Source of the DNA: CAZKTS01 sp964555735
GTDB lineage: Bacteria > Actinomycetota > Acidimicrobiia > IMCC26256 > PALSA-555
Reading direction: 5' to 3'
Assembly: GCA_964555735.1 (NCBI GenBank)
Contig: CAZKTS010000072.1
Span: forward strand, 1-25,840
Length of the DNA stretch: 25,840 nucleotides
A model generated the notes under the pieces. It was not told the DNA's origin, did not search any database, and was given only the letters and a program-made list of their open reading frames with translations. Every line of letters begins with the position of its first letter. Position 1 is the first letter of the stretch. Made by a program: the position numbers and the translations under genes. Shown here piece by piece: positions 8,766-16,237 of this stretch.

Positions 8766-8793
8766 GGTTCGCGATGGACGTGCCATGCGAACC
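8766..8793. promoter_or_regulatory. Interrupted inverted repeat in the divergent promoter region
   Basis: GGTTCGC (8766-8772) pairs with GCGAACC (8787-8793), and inside it ATGG pairs with CCAT, with one bulged G and a five-base loop ACGTG. This gives 11 base pairs in 28 bases. It lies 35 bases before the start of the GT2 gene at 8829 and could be an operator or a leader hairpin. The pairing is seen directly and the role is inference. Confidence 0.45.
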
Positions 8794-8808
8794 GGACATG
8801 CGAGCACG

Positions 8809-8817
8809 AAGGGAAGG
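8809..8817 (+). promoter_or_regulatory. Ribosome binding site of the GT2 gene at 8829
   Basis: The purine run AAGGGAAGG ends 11 bases before the ATG at 8829 and 8 bases before an in-frame GTG at 8826. It is one of the few clear Shine-Dalgarno sequences in the window, and it supports placing the start here rather than at 8379, where the frame opens. Confidence 0.6.
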
Positions 8818-8828
8818 CTGCTCCAGTG

Positions 8829-9833
8829 ATGCGACGGCTGCGCGCGACCGTGCGCCGCACCCGGGCGGGCTACCTCTGGCGCGCGGCACGCGCCACACCG
8901 AAGACCTTCGGCGCCGGCGAGACCGTGGTCTCCCGTCGGCGACGGGTGCGGCCGCAGCCGCCGTTCCGCTTCTTCGCGGTCGTGGGCGCATGGCTCGAGG
9001 GCGACATCATCGGCGCGTGCGTCGAGAACGCGCGTGCACAGGGATGCGAGCAGGTCTTCCTGGTCGACAACGAGAGCCCCGACGACACCGTCGAGGCCGC
9101 CGTCGCAGCCGGGGCGACGCTCGCGGTGAGCTACCGGACGCCCGCCTACTCCGAACAGGTGCGGATCGGCATCATGAACGCGGTCGTGGAGAACCGGTCG
9201 GTGCTCGCCGGCGACGAGCACATCTGGTGGCTGTGGCTGGATGCCGACGAGCTCCCGCACGGACCGAACGGCACGACACTCCTCGAGCACCTTCGTGCGC
9301 TCGACCGCGACGTGCGGGTGGTCGGCGCCCGGGGGTTCGACCACTATCCGACGAGCACCGCGCCCGTACCCCGCGACCGCCACCCGATCGACGTCATGCC
9401 GGCGTGCCGCGAGGAGCCGCACGTCTTCAAGGCTCGCTGCGTCGCCGGCCACTACAAGCATCCACTCCAACGCTTCGACCGCGACGGTCCGCGCATCACC
9501 GCGCTGAAGGGCTTCCATCGGGTTCGGTCGACCGTGCGGCTGCTGGAGGCGCCCGAGCCGGTCTTCATCCAGCACTTCCCCTTCCGGAACGAGCCGGTGA
9601 CGCGGGCTCGCCTGGATGCGCTGGTGCAGCCGGGGGCCGAGGACGCGCGCATCGCCGCCCACGAGGCATCCGAGCTCGCGGGCTCGACGCGCGGGTCGAC
9701 GGCCACTCGTCGCCACTCGCGGATCGATGCCATCTACGACGCGGCGCGCACTGGTGAGCCCTTCCTGCCGGATCTCGCGCCGTGGCCGGACGCGGTCGGC
9801 CCCGAGCACGGTCCCATCGCGCGCTGGTACTGA
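8829..9833 (+). CDS. GT2-like glycosyltransferase (Glyco_tranf_2_4 type)
   Basis: A 334-residue protein resembling the GT-A family often annotated as Glyco_tranf_2_4 (PF13704), whose members begin with a short hydrophobic strand and an ENE/EGD-like segment. Seen here are FFAVVGAWLEGDIIGACVEN (49-67), VFLVDNESPDDTVEAA (77-92) and the acidic metal-binding motif in WLWLDADELPHG (D138, D140). FDHYPTS and EPHVFKAR follow. A conserved HYKHP and a late FIQHFPFR are also typical. A very basic N-terminal 45 residues precede the fold and may contact membrane or partner. The ATG at 8829 is supported by AAGGGAAGG upstream. It is the first gene of a four-gene plus-strand block. Substrate unknown. Confidence 0.85.
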   Translation: MRRLRATVRRTRAGYLWRAARATPKTFGAGETVVSRRRRVRPQPPFRFFAVVGAWLEGDIIGACVENARAQGCEQVFLVDNESPDDTVEAAVAAGATLAVSYRTPAYSEQVRIGIMNAVVENRSVLAGDEHIWWLWLDADELPHGPNGTTLLEHLRALDRDVRVVGARGFDHYPTSTAPVPRDRHPIDVMPACREEPHVFKARCVAGHYKHPLQRFDRDGPRITALKGFHRVRSTVRLLEAPEPVFIQHFPFRNEPVTRARLDALVQPGAEDARIAAHEASELAGSTRGSTATRRHSRIDAIYDAARTGEPFLPDLAPWPDAVGPEHGPIARWY

Positions 9834-9865
9834 GCGCGTCCTCGGGCTTCGCGCGCGTCACCTGC

Positions 9866-9871
9866 TACGAA
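9866..9871 (+). promoter_or_regulatory. Possible -10 element for a leaderless deacetylase transcript
   Basis: TACGAA lies 7 bases before the ATG at 9879, the spacing expected if transcription starts at the start codon itself, which is common in Actinomycetota. There is no Shine-Dalgarno sequence in the 45-base gap. The match lacks the final consensus T and no -35 box is seen, so this is weak. Confidence 0.25.
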
Positions 9872-9878
9872 TGCGGGC

Positions 9879-10700
9879 ATGCTGCGGCGGACCGCGTCGG
9901 TGATGGTGAAGGCGGCCGCGGCCGCGGCCGACGGCATCCGGCACCCTCGCCCCGGCCTCGTCGTGCTGCTGTACCACCGGGTCGACGCCGGCACGGGAGC
10001 CTCGATCGATCTCGATCGAGGCTCGTTCGACGAGCAGATGGCCGTGCTCGCCGAGGGCTTCACGCCCGTGACCCTCGACGACGGGCTCGCGCGGCTCACG
10101 GGCGACGCACGGGTGGCGTCGGACCGACCGCCAGTCGTCGTGACTTTCGACGACGGCACCGCCGACTTCGCCGACCACGCGCTGCCGATCCTTGCCGCGC
10201 ACGGGGTGCCGGCGACGGTCTACGTCGTCACCGGTCTCGTGGGCTCCGACCGGCCGTTCTCGGACGGCGTGCCGATGCTGTCGTGGGCGGCGCTCGCCGA
10301 CGCCGCGTCCACCGGCCTCGTGACCGTGGGATCGCACACGCACAACCACCGCTTGCTCGACGACGCCGAGGCGGCGTTGGCGGTCGACGAGCTCGACCGT
10401 TCGATCGCCGCGATCGGTGACCGTCTCGGCTCGGCGCCGCGCCACTTCGCGTACCCGAAGGCGCAAGCCGGATCCGCGGCCGCCGACACGGCCGTCCGGC
10501 AGCGCTTCGCCTCGGCCGCGCTCGCCGGCACTCGGGCCAACCGCTTCGGGGCGACCGATCCCTACCGGCTGGCCCGCTCGCCGATCCAGGTGGCCGACGG
10601 CATGCGTTGGTTCGAGCGCAAGGCGCGTGGCGGCATGGAGCTGGAGGATCGCCTGCGTCGCCGACTGGACGCGCGCCGCTACGCGGACGTGACCACGTGA
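9879..10700 (+). CDS. Polysaccharide deacetylase (NodB domain, carbohydrate esterase family 4)
   Basis: A 273-residue NodB-domain protein. It carries VVLLYHRV (28-35), TFDDG with the catalytic Asp (89-93), the HX3H metal site in GSHTHNHRLL (H153, H157) and FAYPK near residue 190, so the active site looks intact. It differs from the other deacetylase in this window (at 4911) in length and in the segment after FAYP. The N-terminus is short and basic with an alanine run. It is not a convincing signal peptide, and cytosolic action on lipid-linked sugar is likely. The ATG at 9879 follows a 45-base gap. Its coding sequence contains a 28-base near-perfect palindrome at 9997-10024. Confidence 0.9.
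   Translation: MLRRTASVMVKAAAAAADGIRHPRPGLVVLLYHRVDAGTGASIDLDRGSFDEQMAVLAEGFTPVTLDDGLARLTGDARVASDRPPVVVTFDDGTADFADHALPILAAHGVPATVYVVTGLVGSDRPFSDGVPMLSWAALADAASTGLVTVGSHTHNHRLLDDAEAALAVDELDRSIAAIGDRLGSAPRHFAYPKAQAGSAAADTAVRQRFASAALAGTRANRFGATDPYRLARSPIQVADGMRWFERKARGGMELEDRLRRRLDARRYADVTT
9997..10024. repeat. 28-base near-perfect palindrome inside the deacetylase gene
   Basis: Thirteen bases starting GAGCCTCG at 9997-10009 are exactly complementary to 10012-10024, with only two bases between. The palindrome encodes residues around ASIDLDRGS in the loop after the first strand. It could form a cruciform or an mRNA hairpin, or it may be chance in GATC-rich coding DNA. Confidence 0.7.
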
Positions 10701-11860
10701 GTGGTCGCCGGCTCGTCCACCTCACCACGACCGACATGAGCCTCGTGCTCCTGCTCGGCACCCAGCTGCGCGCGTTCCGTGACGCGGGCTACGACGTGAT
10801 CGGCGTGTCGGCCGCGGGCGAGTACGTCCCTCGCCTGGAGGAGTGGGGGATCCAGCACGTGCCGCTGCGCCACGCGACGCGCGCCATGGCGCCCCATCGT
10901 GATGTGGCCGCCTACCGCGAGCTGCGTGGCGTGCTCGGCCGTCTCCGCCCCACGATCCTCCACACGCACAACCCGAAGCCGGGGCTGTTCGGGCGCGCGG
11001 CCGGTCGGCGCGCGCGCGTGCCGGTGGTGGTGAACACCGTGCACGGCCTCTACGCCACTCCCGACGATCCCTGGCTGCGTCGGACGGTCGTGTACGGGCT
11101 GGAACGCACCGCGGCGCGCTGGTCGGACGCCGAGCTCGTCCAGAACCCCGAGGACGTCGCCACGTTGACGCGGCTGGGCGTCCCGCCCGAGAAGCTCCAC
11201 GTCCTCGGCAACGGCGTCGACCTGGCGCGGTTCCGGCCGACCGACGCCGGGGCGGCGCGAGCGCTGCGTCTGCGCGAGGAGTGGGGTGTCGGGCCGGACG
11301 ACGTCGTGGTGGGCGCGGTCGGTCGGCTCGTCGCGGAGAAGGGGTACCCCGAGCTGTTCCGGGCGATGGCCACCGTTCGGGCGACGCGGCCCGACGTCCG
11401 CCTCGTGGTGGTGGGCCCGCGCGACCCTGACAAGGGCGACGCGGTGTCGCCCGACCAGCTCGCGGCGGCCGAGCGGGCAGGCGTGGTGTTCGCCGGCGCC
11501 CGCGACGACATGGAGGATGTGTACGCAGCGATGGATCTCTACGTGCTCGCCTCGCATCGCGAGGGCTTCCCGCGCTCCGCGATGGAGGCGGCGGCGATGG
11601 GCCTCCCCGTGGTGGCGACCGACATCCGCGGCTGTCGGCAGGTGGTGGACACCGGCGTCACCGGCATCCTCGTCCCCGTCCGTGACGTGGAAGCCCTGGC
11701 CGGTGCCGTGGGTGCGCTGGCCGATGATCCCGACCGGCGGGCCGCGATGGGCCGCGCGGCCGTCGAGCGCGCGGCGGAGCAGTTCGACGAGCGGCGCGTG
11801 ATCGCGACCACGCTCGGGGTCTACGACCAGCTCATGGCCGCACAGGTCTCGCCGTCGTGA
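10697..11860 (+). CDS. GT4-family glycosyltransferase
   Basis: A 387-residue GT-B glycosyltransferase. The N-terminal half (VHLTTTDMSL, TILHTHNPKPGLFGRAAG, VVNTVHGLYA) resembles GT4 enzymes that act early on undecaprenyl-linked sugars, in the manner of PglA, though I cannot assign a substrate. The donor half has VVVGAVGRLVAEKGYPELF, LVVVGPRDPDKGD and the EX7E motif in REGFPRSAMEAAAMGLPVVA, then DIRGCRQVV. The frame opens at 10607, but the GTG at 10697 overlaps the deacetylase stop as GTGA and fits the family start. Its stop overlaps the aminotransferase start in the same way. Confidence 0.92.
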   Translation: MSGRRLVHLTTTDMSLVLLLGTQLRAFRDAGYDVIGVSAAGEYVPRLEEWGIQHVPLRHATRAMAPHRDVAAYRELRGVLGRLRPTILHTHNPKPGLFGRAAGRRARVPVVVNTVHGLYATPDDPWLRRTVVYGLERTAARWSDAELVQNPEDVATLTRLGVPPEKLHVLGNGVDLARFRPTDAGAARALRLREEWGVGPDDVVVGAVGRLVAEKGYPELFRAMATVRATRPDVRLVVVGPRDPDKGDAVSPDQLAAAERAGVVFAGARDDMEDVYAAMDLYVLASHREGFPRSAMEAAAMGLPVVATDIRGCRQVVDTGVTGILVPVRDVEALAGAVGALADDPDRRAAMGRAAVERAAEQFDERRVIATTLGVYDQLMAAQVSPS

Positions 11861-13032
11861 CCGCGCCCGTCGCGATCCTCGGTGCCCCTCCGGCGTTCCC
11901 CGACGGGGTGCCCTACGTGCGCCCGGCCCTCCCGCCGCTCGAGCGGCTGACCGCGCGCCTCGCGCCCTCGTACGACCGCGGCGTGATCACCAACGGTCCG
12001 CTGGTCCGCGAGCTCGAGGTTGCGATAACCGCGCGGCTCGGGACCGCCCACGCCGTGGCGGTCTCGTCGTGCACTGCCGGCCTCATGCTCGCGCTCCAGT
12101 CCTTCGGCGCCCGCGGCGCCGTGCTGATGCCCAGCTTCACGTTCGCCGCGACCGCGCACGCCGCGGTCTGGAACGGGCTCGTGCCGGTCTTCGCCGAGTG
12201 CGCGCCGGATTCGTTCCAGCTCGACGTCGGGGATGCCGGAGGCCGACTCGATGGCGTCGACGTCGTCGTCGCGAACCACGTGTTCGGAACGCCGTGTCGC
12301 GCCGAAGCGGTGGAGGAGCTCGGCGCTCGCGCCGGCGCCCGTGTGCTCTTCGACTCGGCGTCGGCCCTCGGCGCCCGCCGCGGTGGCCGGCCCACCGGCG
12401 GGTTCGGGGACGTCGAGGTCTTCAGCATGAGTCCGTCGAAGCCGCTGATCGCAGCGGAGGGCGGCATCGTCGCGACCGACGACGAGGCGATCGCGGAGCA
12501 CGTGCGCCTCGGCCGCGACTACGGGAACCCCGGCGACTACGACACCCGCTTCGTGGGCCTCAACGCCCGCCTGTCGGAGCTGCATGCAGCCCTGGCGCTC
12601 GAATCGCTCGACGCACTCGACGCGAACCTCGCGTCCGCGCGTGACCACGCAGCGCGCTACCAGGCGGTGCTCGACGACCTCCCAGGAGTGCAGGTCCAGC
12701 GGGTCGATGACGGCGACGAGCCCACGTGGAAGGACTTCGGCATCCGGGTCGACGCCGATGCGTTCGGACTCGACCGGGACGAGCTCGCGGCGGCGTTGGC
12801 ACGCGACGGCATCGACACCCGGCGCTACTTCTCGCCGCCCGTGCACCGGCAGCAGTCGTACGCCGGCCACCGGTCCGAGCCCCTGCCGGTCACCGACGCG
12901 GTCGCCGGGTCGGTGCTGACGCTGCCGGCGTTTGCGGCGCTGGAGCCGACGACCGTGGACCGGATCGCGGCGACGGTTGCGACGGTCCACGAGCACGCGG
13001 ACGCGGTGCGCGCCGAGCTCCGCCGCGCCTAG
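11857..13032 (+). CDS. DegT/DnrJ/EryC1/StrS-family sugar aminotransferase
   Basis: A 391-residue PLP enzyme of the class that transaminates keto-sugar nucleotides to amino sugars, usually with glutamate as amino donor. Seen are ITNGPLVRELE (44-54), the cofactor-contacting SSCTAGLMLAL (70-80), PSFTFAATAHA (92-102), the Asp that holds the PLP ring nitrogen in LFDSASALG (D166), and the Schiff-base lysine in FSMSPSKPL (K195) followed by EGGIV. DYGNPGDYD and NARLSELHAAL are also standard. The GTG start overlaps the GT4 gene by GTGA. No nucleotide-sugar 4,6-dehydratase that would feed it is in the window. The stop TAG shares the palindrome CTAG with the stop of the convergent sulfotransferase. Confidence 0.93.
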   Translation: MTAPVAILGAPPAFPDGVPYVRPALPPLERLTARLAPSYDRGVITNGPLVRELEVAITARLGTAHAVAVSSCTAGLMLALQSFGARGAVLMPSFTFAATAHAAVWNGLVPVFAECAPDSFQLDVGDAGGRLDGVDVVVANHVFGTPCRAEAVEELGARAGARVLFDSASALGARRGGRPTGGFGDVEVFSMSPSKPLIAAEGGIVATDDEAIAEHVRLGRDYGNPGDYDTRFVGLNARLSELHAALALESLDALDANLASARDHAARYQAVLDDLPGVQVQRVDDGDEPTWKDFGIRVDADAFGLDRDELAAALARDGIDTRRYFSPPVHRQQSYAGHRSEPLPVTDAVAGSVLTLPAFAALEPTTVDRIAATVATVHEHADAVRAELRRA

Positions 13033-13799
13033 CGCACCCGCCCGAGCACACCGGCGCGCGCCAGCCGTTCGAAGAGGACGATCTCGTCGCCGACCGCGGC
13101 ACGTGCGAGCTCGAGATCGGCCGGCTCGAGGTCGGGTGCCTGCGAGACCCGGACCCGTGTGCGGGGGAGCGCAAGCGGAAGTCCGAGGCGCGCGCCGAGC
13201 GCGTCGACCCCCGCGTCGAGGTTCTCGGTCTGCAGCACTGCGTCGCACGCGCCGATCCGCTCGAACGCTTCGTCGACGTCGAAGGTCTCGGAGAACATGG
13301 CCAGCTGACGCTCGCGGTGCTCGCGCGGGATCCGCTCGACGAAGTCCGCGAACGCCGTGCCGAGCCACGCGAACTCGGCGCGCTCGTCGCGCAGCGCCTC
13401 CTCCGGCCGGTCGCGGTGTCCGAGCAGCATCCGGTAGTGCGAGCCGAGCCGTGCCGCCGGGTCGCGTAGCACCGTGACCGTGTACGTGTTCGGCGGCAGG
13501 AGCACCTCGTGCGCGGCGCGGTGGGACGACGAGTAGAAGTACCGACCGCCCGCGATCGCCGACGGATGTCTCGAGACGAACACGTAGGGCCCGGCGGCGA
13601 CGTGGCGCGGCGGCGTCGTGGTCGGGGGGAGGCCTGCCACCCCGCGGAACGCCGAGTTGAGGCTCGACCCGCCGGTCTTGCGCACGTGGAAGTGGTGGAC
13701 CCGGTCCACGCCGTCCGGCAGCCGGCGCCGACCGACCACGAGGCGCGCTCGGTCGGTCGTGTCCCGAAGCCGTCGACGAACGGTGTGGCGGATCGACAC
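13029..13799 (-). CDS. PAPS-dependent sulfotransferase (Sulfotransfer_2-like)
   Basis: A 256-residue protein with the two PAPS-binding elements of membrane-type carbohydrate sulfotransferases. The 5'-phosphosulfate loop is FHVRKTGGSSL (37-47) and the 3'-phosphate motif is VLRDPAARLGSHYRML (110-125). The KTGGSSL form is like that of 2-O- and 6-O-sulfotransferases acting on uronic acid or hexosamine. No N-terminal membrane anchor is present, unlike the eukaryotic Golgi enzymes, so it is probably cytosolic. The GTG start lies one base after the stop of the sulfotransferase gene upstream on the same strand. It is the last gene of a three-gene minus-strand block. Confidence 0.85.
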   Translation of the reverse strand: MSIRHTVRRRLRDTTDRARLVVGRRRLPDGVDRVHHFHVRKTGGSSLNSAFRGVAGLPPTTTPPRHVAAGPYVFVSRHPSAIAGGRYFYSSSHRAAHEVLLPPNTYTVTVLRDPAARLGSHYRMLLGHRDRPEEALRDERAEFAWLGTAFADFVERIPREHRERQLAMFSETFDVDEAFERIGACDAVLQTENLDAGVDALGARLGLPLALPRTRVRVSQAPDLEPADLELARAAVGDEIVLFERLARAGVLGRVR

Positions 13800-13800
13800 G

Positions 13801-14460
13801 TCAGACCTCCGGCGGCCGGTAGCCGAAGGTCTCGACGTCCTCGGCGTAGAGGCGGCCGACGAGGTCGGCGAGGTCGCGGTCGTAGTACGCCGTGTACGCG
13901 TCGTGGCGGCTCGCGTTGCGGTGCTGGTCGCACGGTGGGAGTCCGAGGGTGCGGCACACGTGCTCGAAGTCCCGCAGGAACGTCTCGAACCGACCGACGA
14001 AGTCGGTGCGGTCGAGGTCGACCAGCCGGTGCTGGGGACGCAGGTGGCGGTCCGCGTGGGCCAGGTCCACGCGCTCGGCCACCCAGTGCACGAACGAGGA
14101 GAACGAGGCGCGCACGTCGCCGGGCAAGCCGTAGTGGTCGAGGTGGACCGCCTTGTCGGACCACGTCGAGACGAGCCGGTCCCACGGATCCCGCACGAAC
14201 GCGAACGTGTACCGACCGCGGAACACCCAGGGCGGCACCAGGCGGACGCCCCGCCGCAGGGAGAGGTCCGCGTGCGTGACGAGGTGGAACAGGATCGTCC
14301 GGCTCGCGGCCTTGGGCACCTGGAACCACACGAACGCCGGGTCGTGCCCCACCGTCACGAGGTAGCGCGACGCGTCGGAGCCGGCGAGCACGCGCGCCGG
14401 CCGCTGGTAGACCCGCGACCACACGATCCGCTCGCGCGCGCGGGTGAGCGGACGGGTCAC
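13801..14460 (-). CDS. PAPS-dependent sulfotransferase (Sulfotransfer_2, chondroitin-sulfotransferase-like)
   Basis: A 219-residue sulfotransferase of a different type from its two relatives in the window. It has VWFQVPKAASRTI (44-56), matching the VPKVACT-like 5'-phosphosulfate loop, and FAFVRDPWDRLVSTW (86-100), matching the FVRDPFERLVSAY-like 3'-phosphate motif of chondroitin and dermatan 4-O-sulfotransferases. The frame is open much further upstream (to 16236), but homology begins only after the GTG at 14460, which overlaps the upstream gene's stop as GTGA. It is somewhat shorter than the family average. It probably sulfates the same glycan that the neighbouring genes assemble. Confidence 0.87.
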   Translation of the reverse strand: MTRPLTRARERIVWSRVYQRPARVLAGSDASRYLVTVGHDPAFVWFQVPKAASRTILFHLVTHADLSLRRGVRLVPPWVFRGRYTFAFVRDPWDRLVSTWSDKAVHLDHYGLPGDVRASFSSFVHWVAERVDLAHADRHLRPQHRLVDLDRTDFVGRFETFLRDFEHVCRTLGLPPCDQHRNASRHDAYTAYYDRDLADLVGRLYAEDVETFGYRPPEV

Positions 14461-15284
14461 GGCGCGACCGCCCGTCGTTCCGAGCTGGGTTCTCGCCCGA
14501 CCGCGGCACCGACCGCGATGGCCACGACGGCCCACGGCAGGACGAGCACCGCGGCCGTGGCCAGGTCGCGCTCCAGGCCGATGACGCGGCTGGCCACCGC
14601 GGCCAGGACGAGCTGACCGCCGATGAGGACGACCACTCCGGCTCGTCCGCGGACCCACGCTCGCCCGCGTCGGAGGCGCGCGCCGATGGGCTCGAGCGCC
14701 AGCAACCCGAGGGCGGCCGCCGCACCGACGAACGCCGCCGGTCGCCCGCGCGCGTCGAACGCGCTCACCCACACCAGGAGACCGACCGCCGCGGGCGTCC
14801 CGACCGCACCGAGCGAGCGCAGCGGTGGTGCCAGGCCGAGCAGGGCGCCGACGACGGCCGCGGTGGCGAGCACCCGTGCTTCCTCGGTGTCGGGCACGCA
14901 CCCGACGACGGCGAGGGCGGTGATCGCGTAGAGCACCGGTGCCGCGATCGAGCCCGACCACCGCCGGTCGACGTCGAGCGCGAGTGGGCTGGCCACGCAG
15001 ACGACGAGCCCGGCCGCGACCGGCAGCCAACCGGGACCGTCGACGTCGGCGGCGACACCGAAGCCGACGAGGACCGCGCCCGGCGCGACGAGCACGACGG
15101 CCGGCAGGCCGGGCCACGCGACGGTCCCCGCGCCCGCGAGGGCGAGCAGCGCGAGGCCGACGAGCGCGGCCGTCGACGGGACCGTGCCCCCGCCCAGCGC
15201 CAGTCCCGCCACCGCCGCCAGCACCACGAGGGCACCGACCGGAGAGCGGGCGTGCATGGCGGTCATGATGGTCGCCGTCGCCAC
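14457..15284 (-). CDS. Polytopic membrane protein of unknown function
   Basis: A 275-residue protein, very rich in Ala, Val, Leu and Gly, with about eight or nine predicted membrane segments separated by short loops and ending in a polar tail (VGREPSSERRAVAP). I recognise no family. It lacks the long periplasmic loop of Wzy polymerases and the 12-helix length of Wzx flippases. It is first in a block with two sulfotransferases and is translationally coupled to the next one (GTGA), so a role in supplying, moving or anchoring the sulfated product is possible. The start is uncertain: GTG at 15284, ATG at 15266 or ATG at 15257, none with a Shine-Dalgarno sequence. Confidence 0.75.
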   Translation of the reverse strand: MATATIMTAMHARSPVGALVVLAAVAGLALGGGTVPSTAALVGLALLALAGAGTVAWPGLPAVVLVAPGAVLVGFGVAADVDGPGWLPVAAGLVVCVASPLALDVDRRWSGSIAAPVLYAITALAVVGCVPDTEEARVLATAAVVGALLGLAPPLRSLGAVGTPAAVGLLVWVSAFDARGRPAAFVGAAAALGLLALEPIGARLRRGRAWVRGRAGVVVLIGGQLVLAAVASRVIGLERDLATAAVLVLPWAVVAIAVGAAVGREPSSERRAVAP

Positions 15285-15287
15285 CCT

Positions 15288-15294
15288 GGGGGAG
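15288..15294 (+). promoter_or_regulatory. Ribosome binding site of the epimerase gene
   Basis: GGGGGAG ends six bases before the ATG at 15301. It settles the start there rather than at in-frame ATG 15268 or further upstream, and it places the glycine-rich nucleotide loop at residues 7-13, as usual for the family. Confidence 0.65.
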
Positions 15295-15300
15295 CATCAC

Positions 15301-16227
15301 ATGCGGGCACTCGTCACCGGCGGGGCGGGGTTCATCGGCTCCAACCTCGCCGATGCCCTGCTCGCGGAGGGCCACGAGGTCGCGATCATCGACGACTTCT
15401 GCACCGGCGACGCCCGAAACGTCGCGAGCGAGGTGGAGGTGCACCGGGCATCCGTGCTCGACGCGGAGGCGCTGGCCCAGGCGGTGACCGGCGTCGACAC
15501 GATCTTCCACCTCGGAGCGTTGCGCGCCGTCGCCCGGTCCGTGGAGGCACCGCTCGAGAGCGACCTCGTCAACGTTCACGGCACGCTCGCGGTGCTCGAG
15601 GCCGCCCGCGGTGCGGGCGTACGGCGCGTGGTCTCGGCGTCGTCGAGCAGCGTGTACGGCGGCAGCGCCGTCGTGCCCACGCCGGAGACCGCTCCGCTCG
15701 TGCCCCGCTCGCCGTACGCGGCCACCAAGCTCGCGGGTGAGGTCTACAGCCGCATCTACGCCGAGCTCTACGGGCTCGAGACGGTGAGCCTGCGCTTCTT
15801 CAACGTCTACGGTCCGCGGCAGCGGCCCGACTCCGCGTACGCCGCGGTGATCCCGCTCTTCATCGACGCACTGCGCCGCGGTGTGCCGGCCACGGTGCAC
15901 GGCGACGGCCTCCAGAGCCGCGACTTCCCCTACGTCACCGATGCCGTCGCCGGCGCGCTCGCCGCCGCCCGCGCACCGGCCGCGCGGTGCAGCGGCCGTG
16001 CCTACAACATCGCCGGCGGCGTCGAGTACTCGCTGCTCGACCTGCTGCGCATCCTCGGTGCGATCCTCGACGTCGAGCCCGAACGGGAGCACGTCGAGGC
16101 GCGCGCCGGGGACGTGCGCCACACCCGCGCCGACCCGACCGCGGCGAAGGACGACCTCGGCTTCGAGTGCAGGGTCGACTTCGAGGACGGTCTGCGCCGC
16201 ACGGTCGAGGCGTTCGCCGCCGCGTAG
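15301..16227 (+). CDS. NAD-dependent nucleotide-sugar epimerase (WbpP/TviC-like extended SDR)
   Basis: A 308-residue extended short-chain dehydrogenase/reductase. It has the NAD-binding loop GGAGFIGS (7-14), the active-site pair in SPYAATK (Y139, K143) with SSSSVYG before it, and LRFFNVYGPRQRP. The AYAAVIPLFI that follows is characteristic of UDP-N-acetylglucosamine or UDP-N-acetylglucosaminuronate C4-epimerases such as WbpP and TviC. HLGALRAVARSVEAP corresponds to their HQAALGSVPRSI-like segment. UDP-glucose 4-epimerase activity is an alternative. The next gene, ten bases downstream, is a matching 6-dehydrogenase, so together they could make a UDP-N-acetylhexosaminuronic acid. Confidence 0.9.
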   Translation: MRALVTGGAGFIGSNLADALLAEGHEVAIIDDFCTGDARNVASEVEVHRASVLDAEALAQAVTGVDTIFHLGALRAVARSVEAPLESDLVNVHGTLAVLEAARGAGVRRVVSASSSSVYGGSAVVPTPETAPLVPRSPYAATKLAGEVYSRIYAELYGLETVSLRFFNVYGPRQRPDSAYAAVIPLFIDALRRGVPATVHGDGLQSRDFPYVTDAVAGALAAARAPAARCSGRAYNIAGGVEYSLLDLLRILGAILDVEPEREHVEARAGDVRHTRADPTAAKDDLGFECRVDFEDGLRRTVEAFAAA

Positions 16228-16237
16228 GACTGCCACA

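Larger units (their letters stand above)
8676..8828. promoter_or_regulatory. Divergent intergenic region between two glycosyltransferase genes
   Basis: This 153-base gap must hold promoters for both flanking blocks. On the plus strand a TANNNT match, TAGCCT, lies at 8735-8740, with no convincing -35 box. On the minus strand TACGAC is read from the same area (8737 to 8732) and is only a weak candidate. The downstream part holds the hairpin at 8766-8793 and the ribosome binding site at 8809-8817. Promoter positions are guesses from short motifs. Confidence 0.35.

Noticed and set aside
13029..13032. Shared CTAG at convergent stops as a regulatory site
   Set aside because: Two TAG stops on opposite strands overlapping by chance form this palindrome; no further symmetry surrounds it.
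14457..15284. Membrane protein considered as a Wzy polymerase or Wzx flippase
   Set aside because: Length, loop sizes and lack of a large periplasmic loop do not fit either family, so it is left unnamed.
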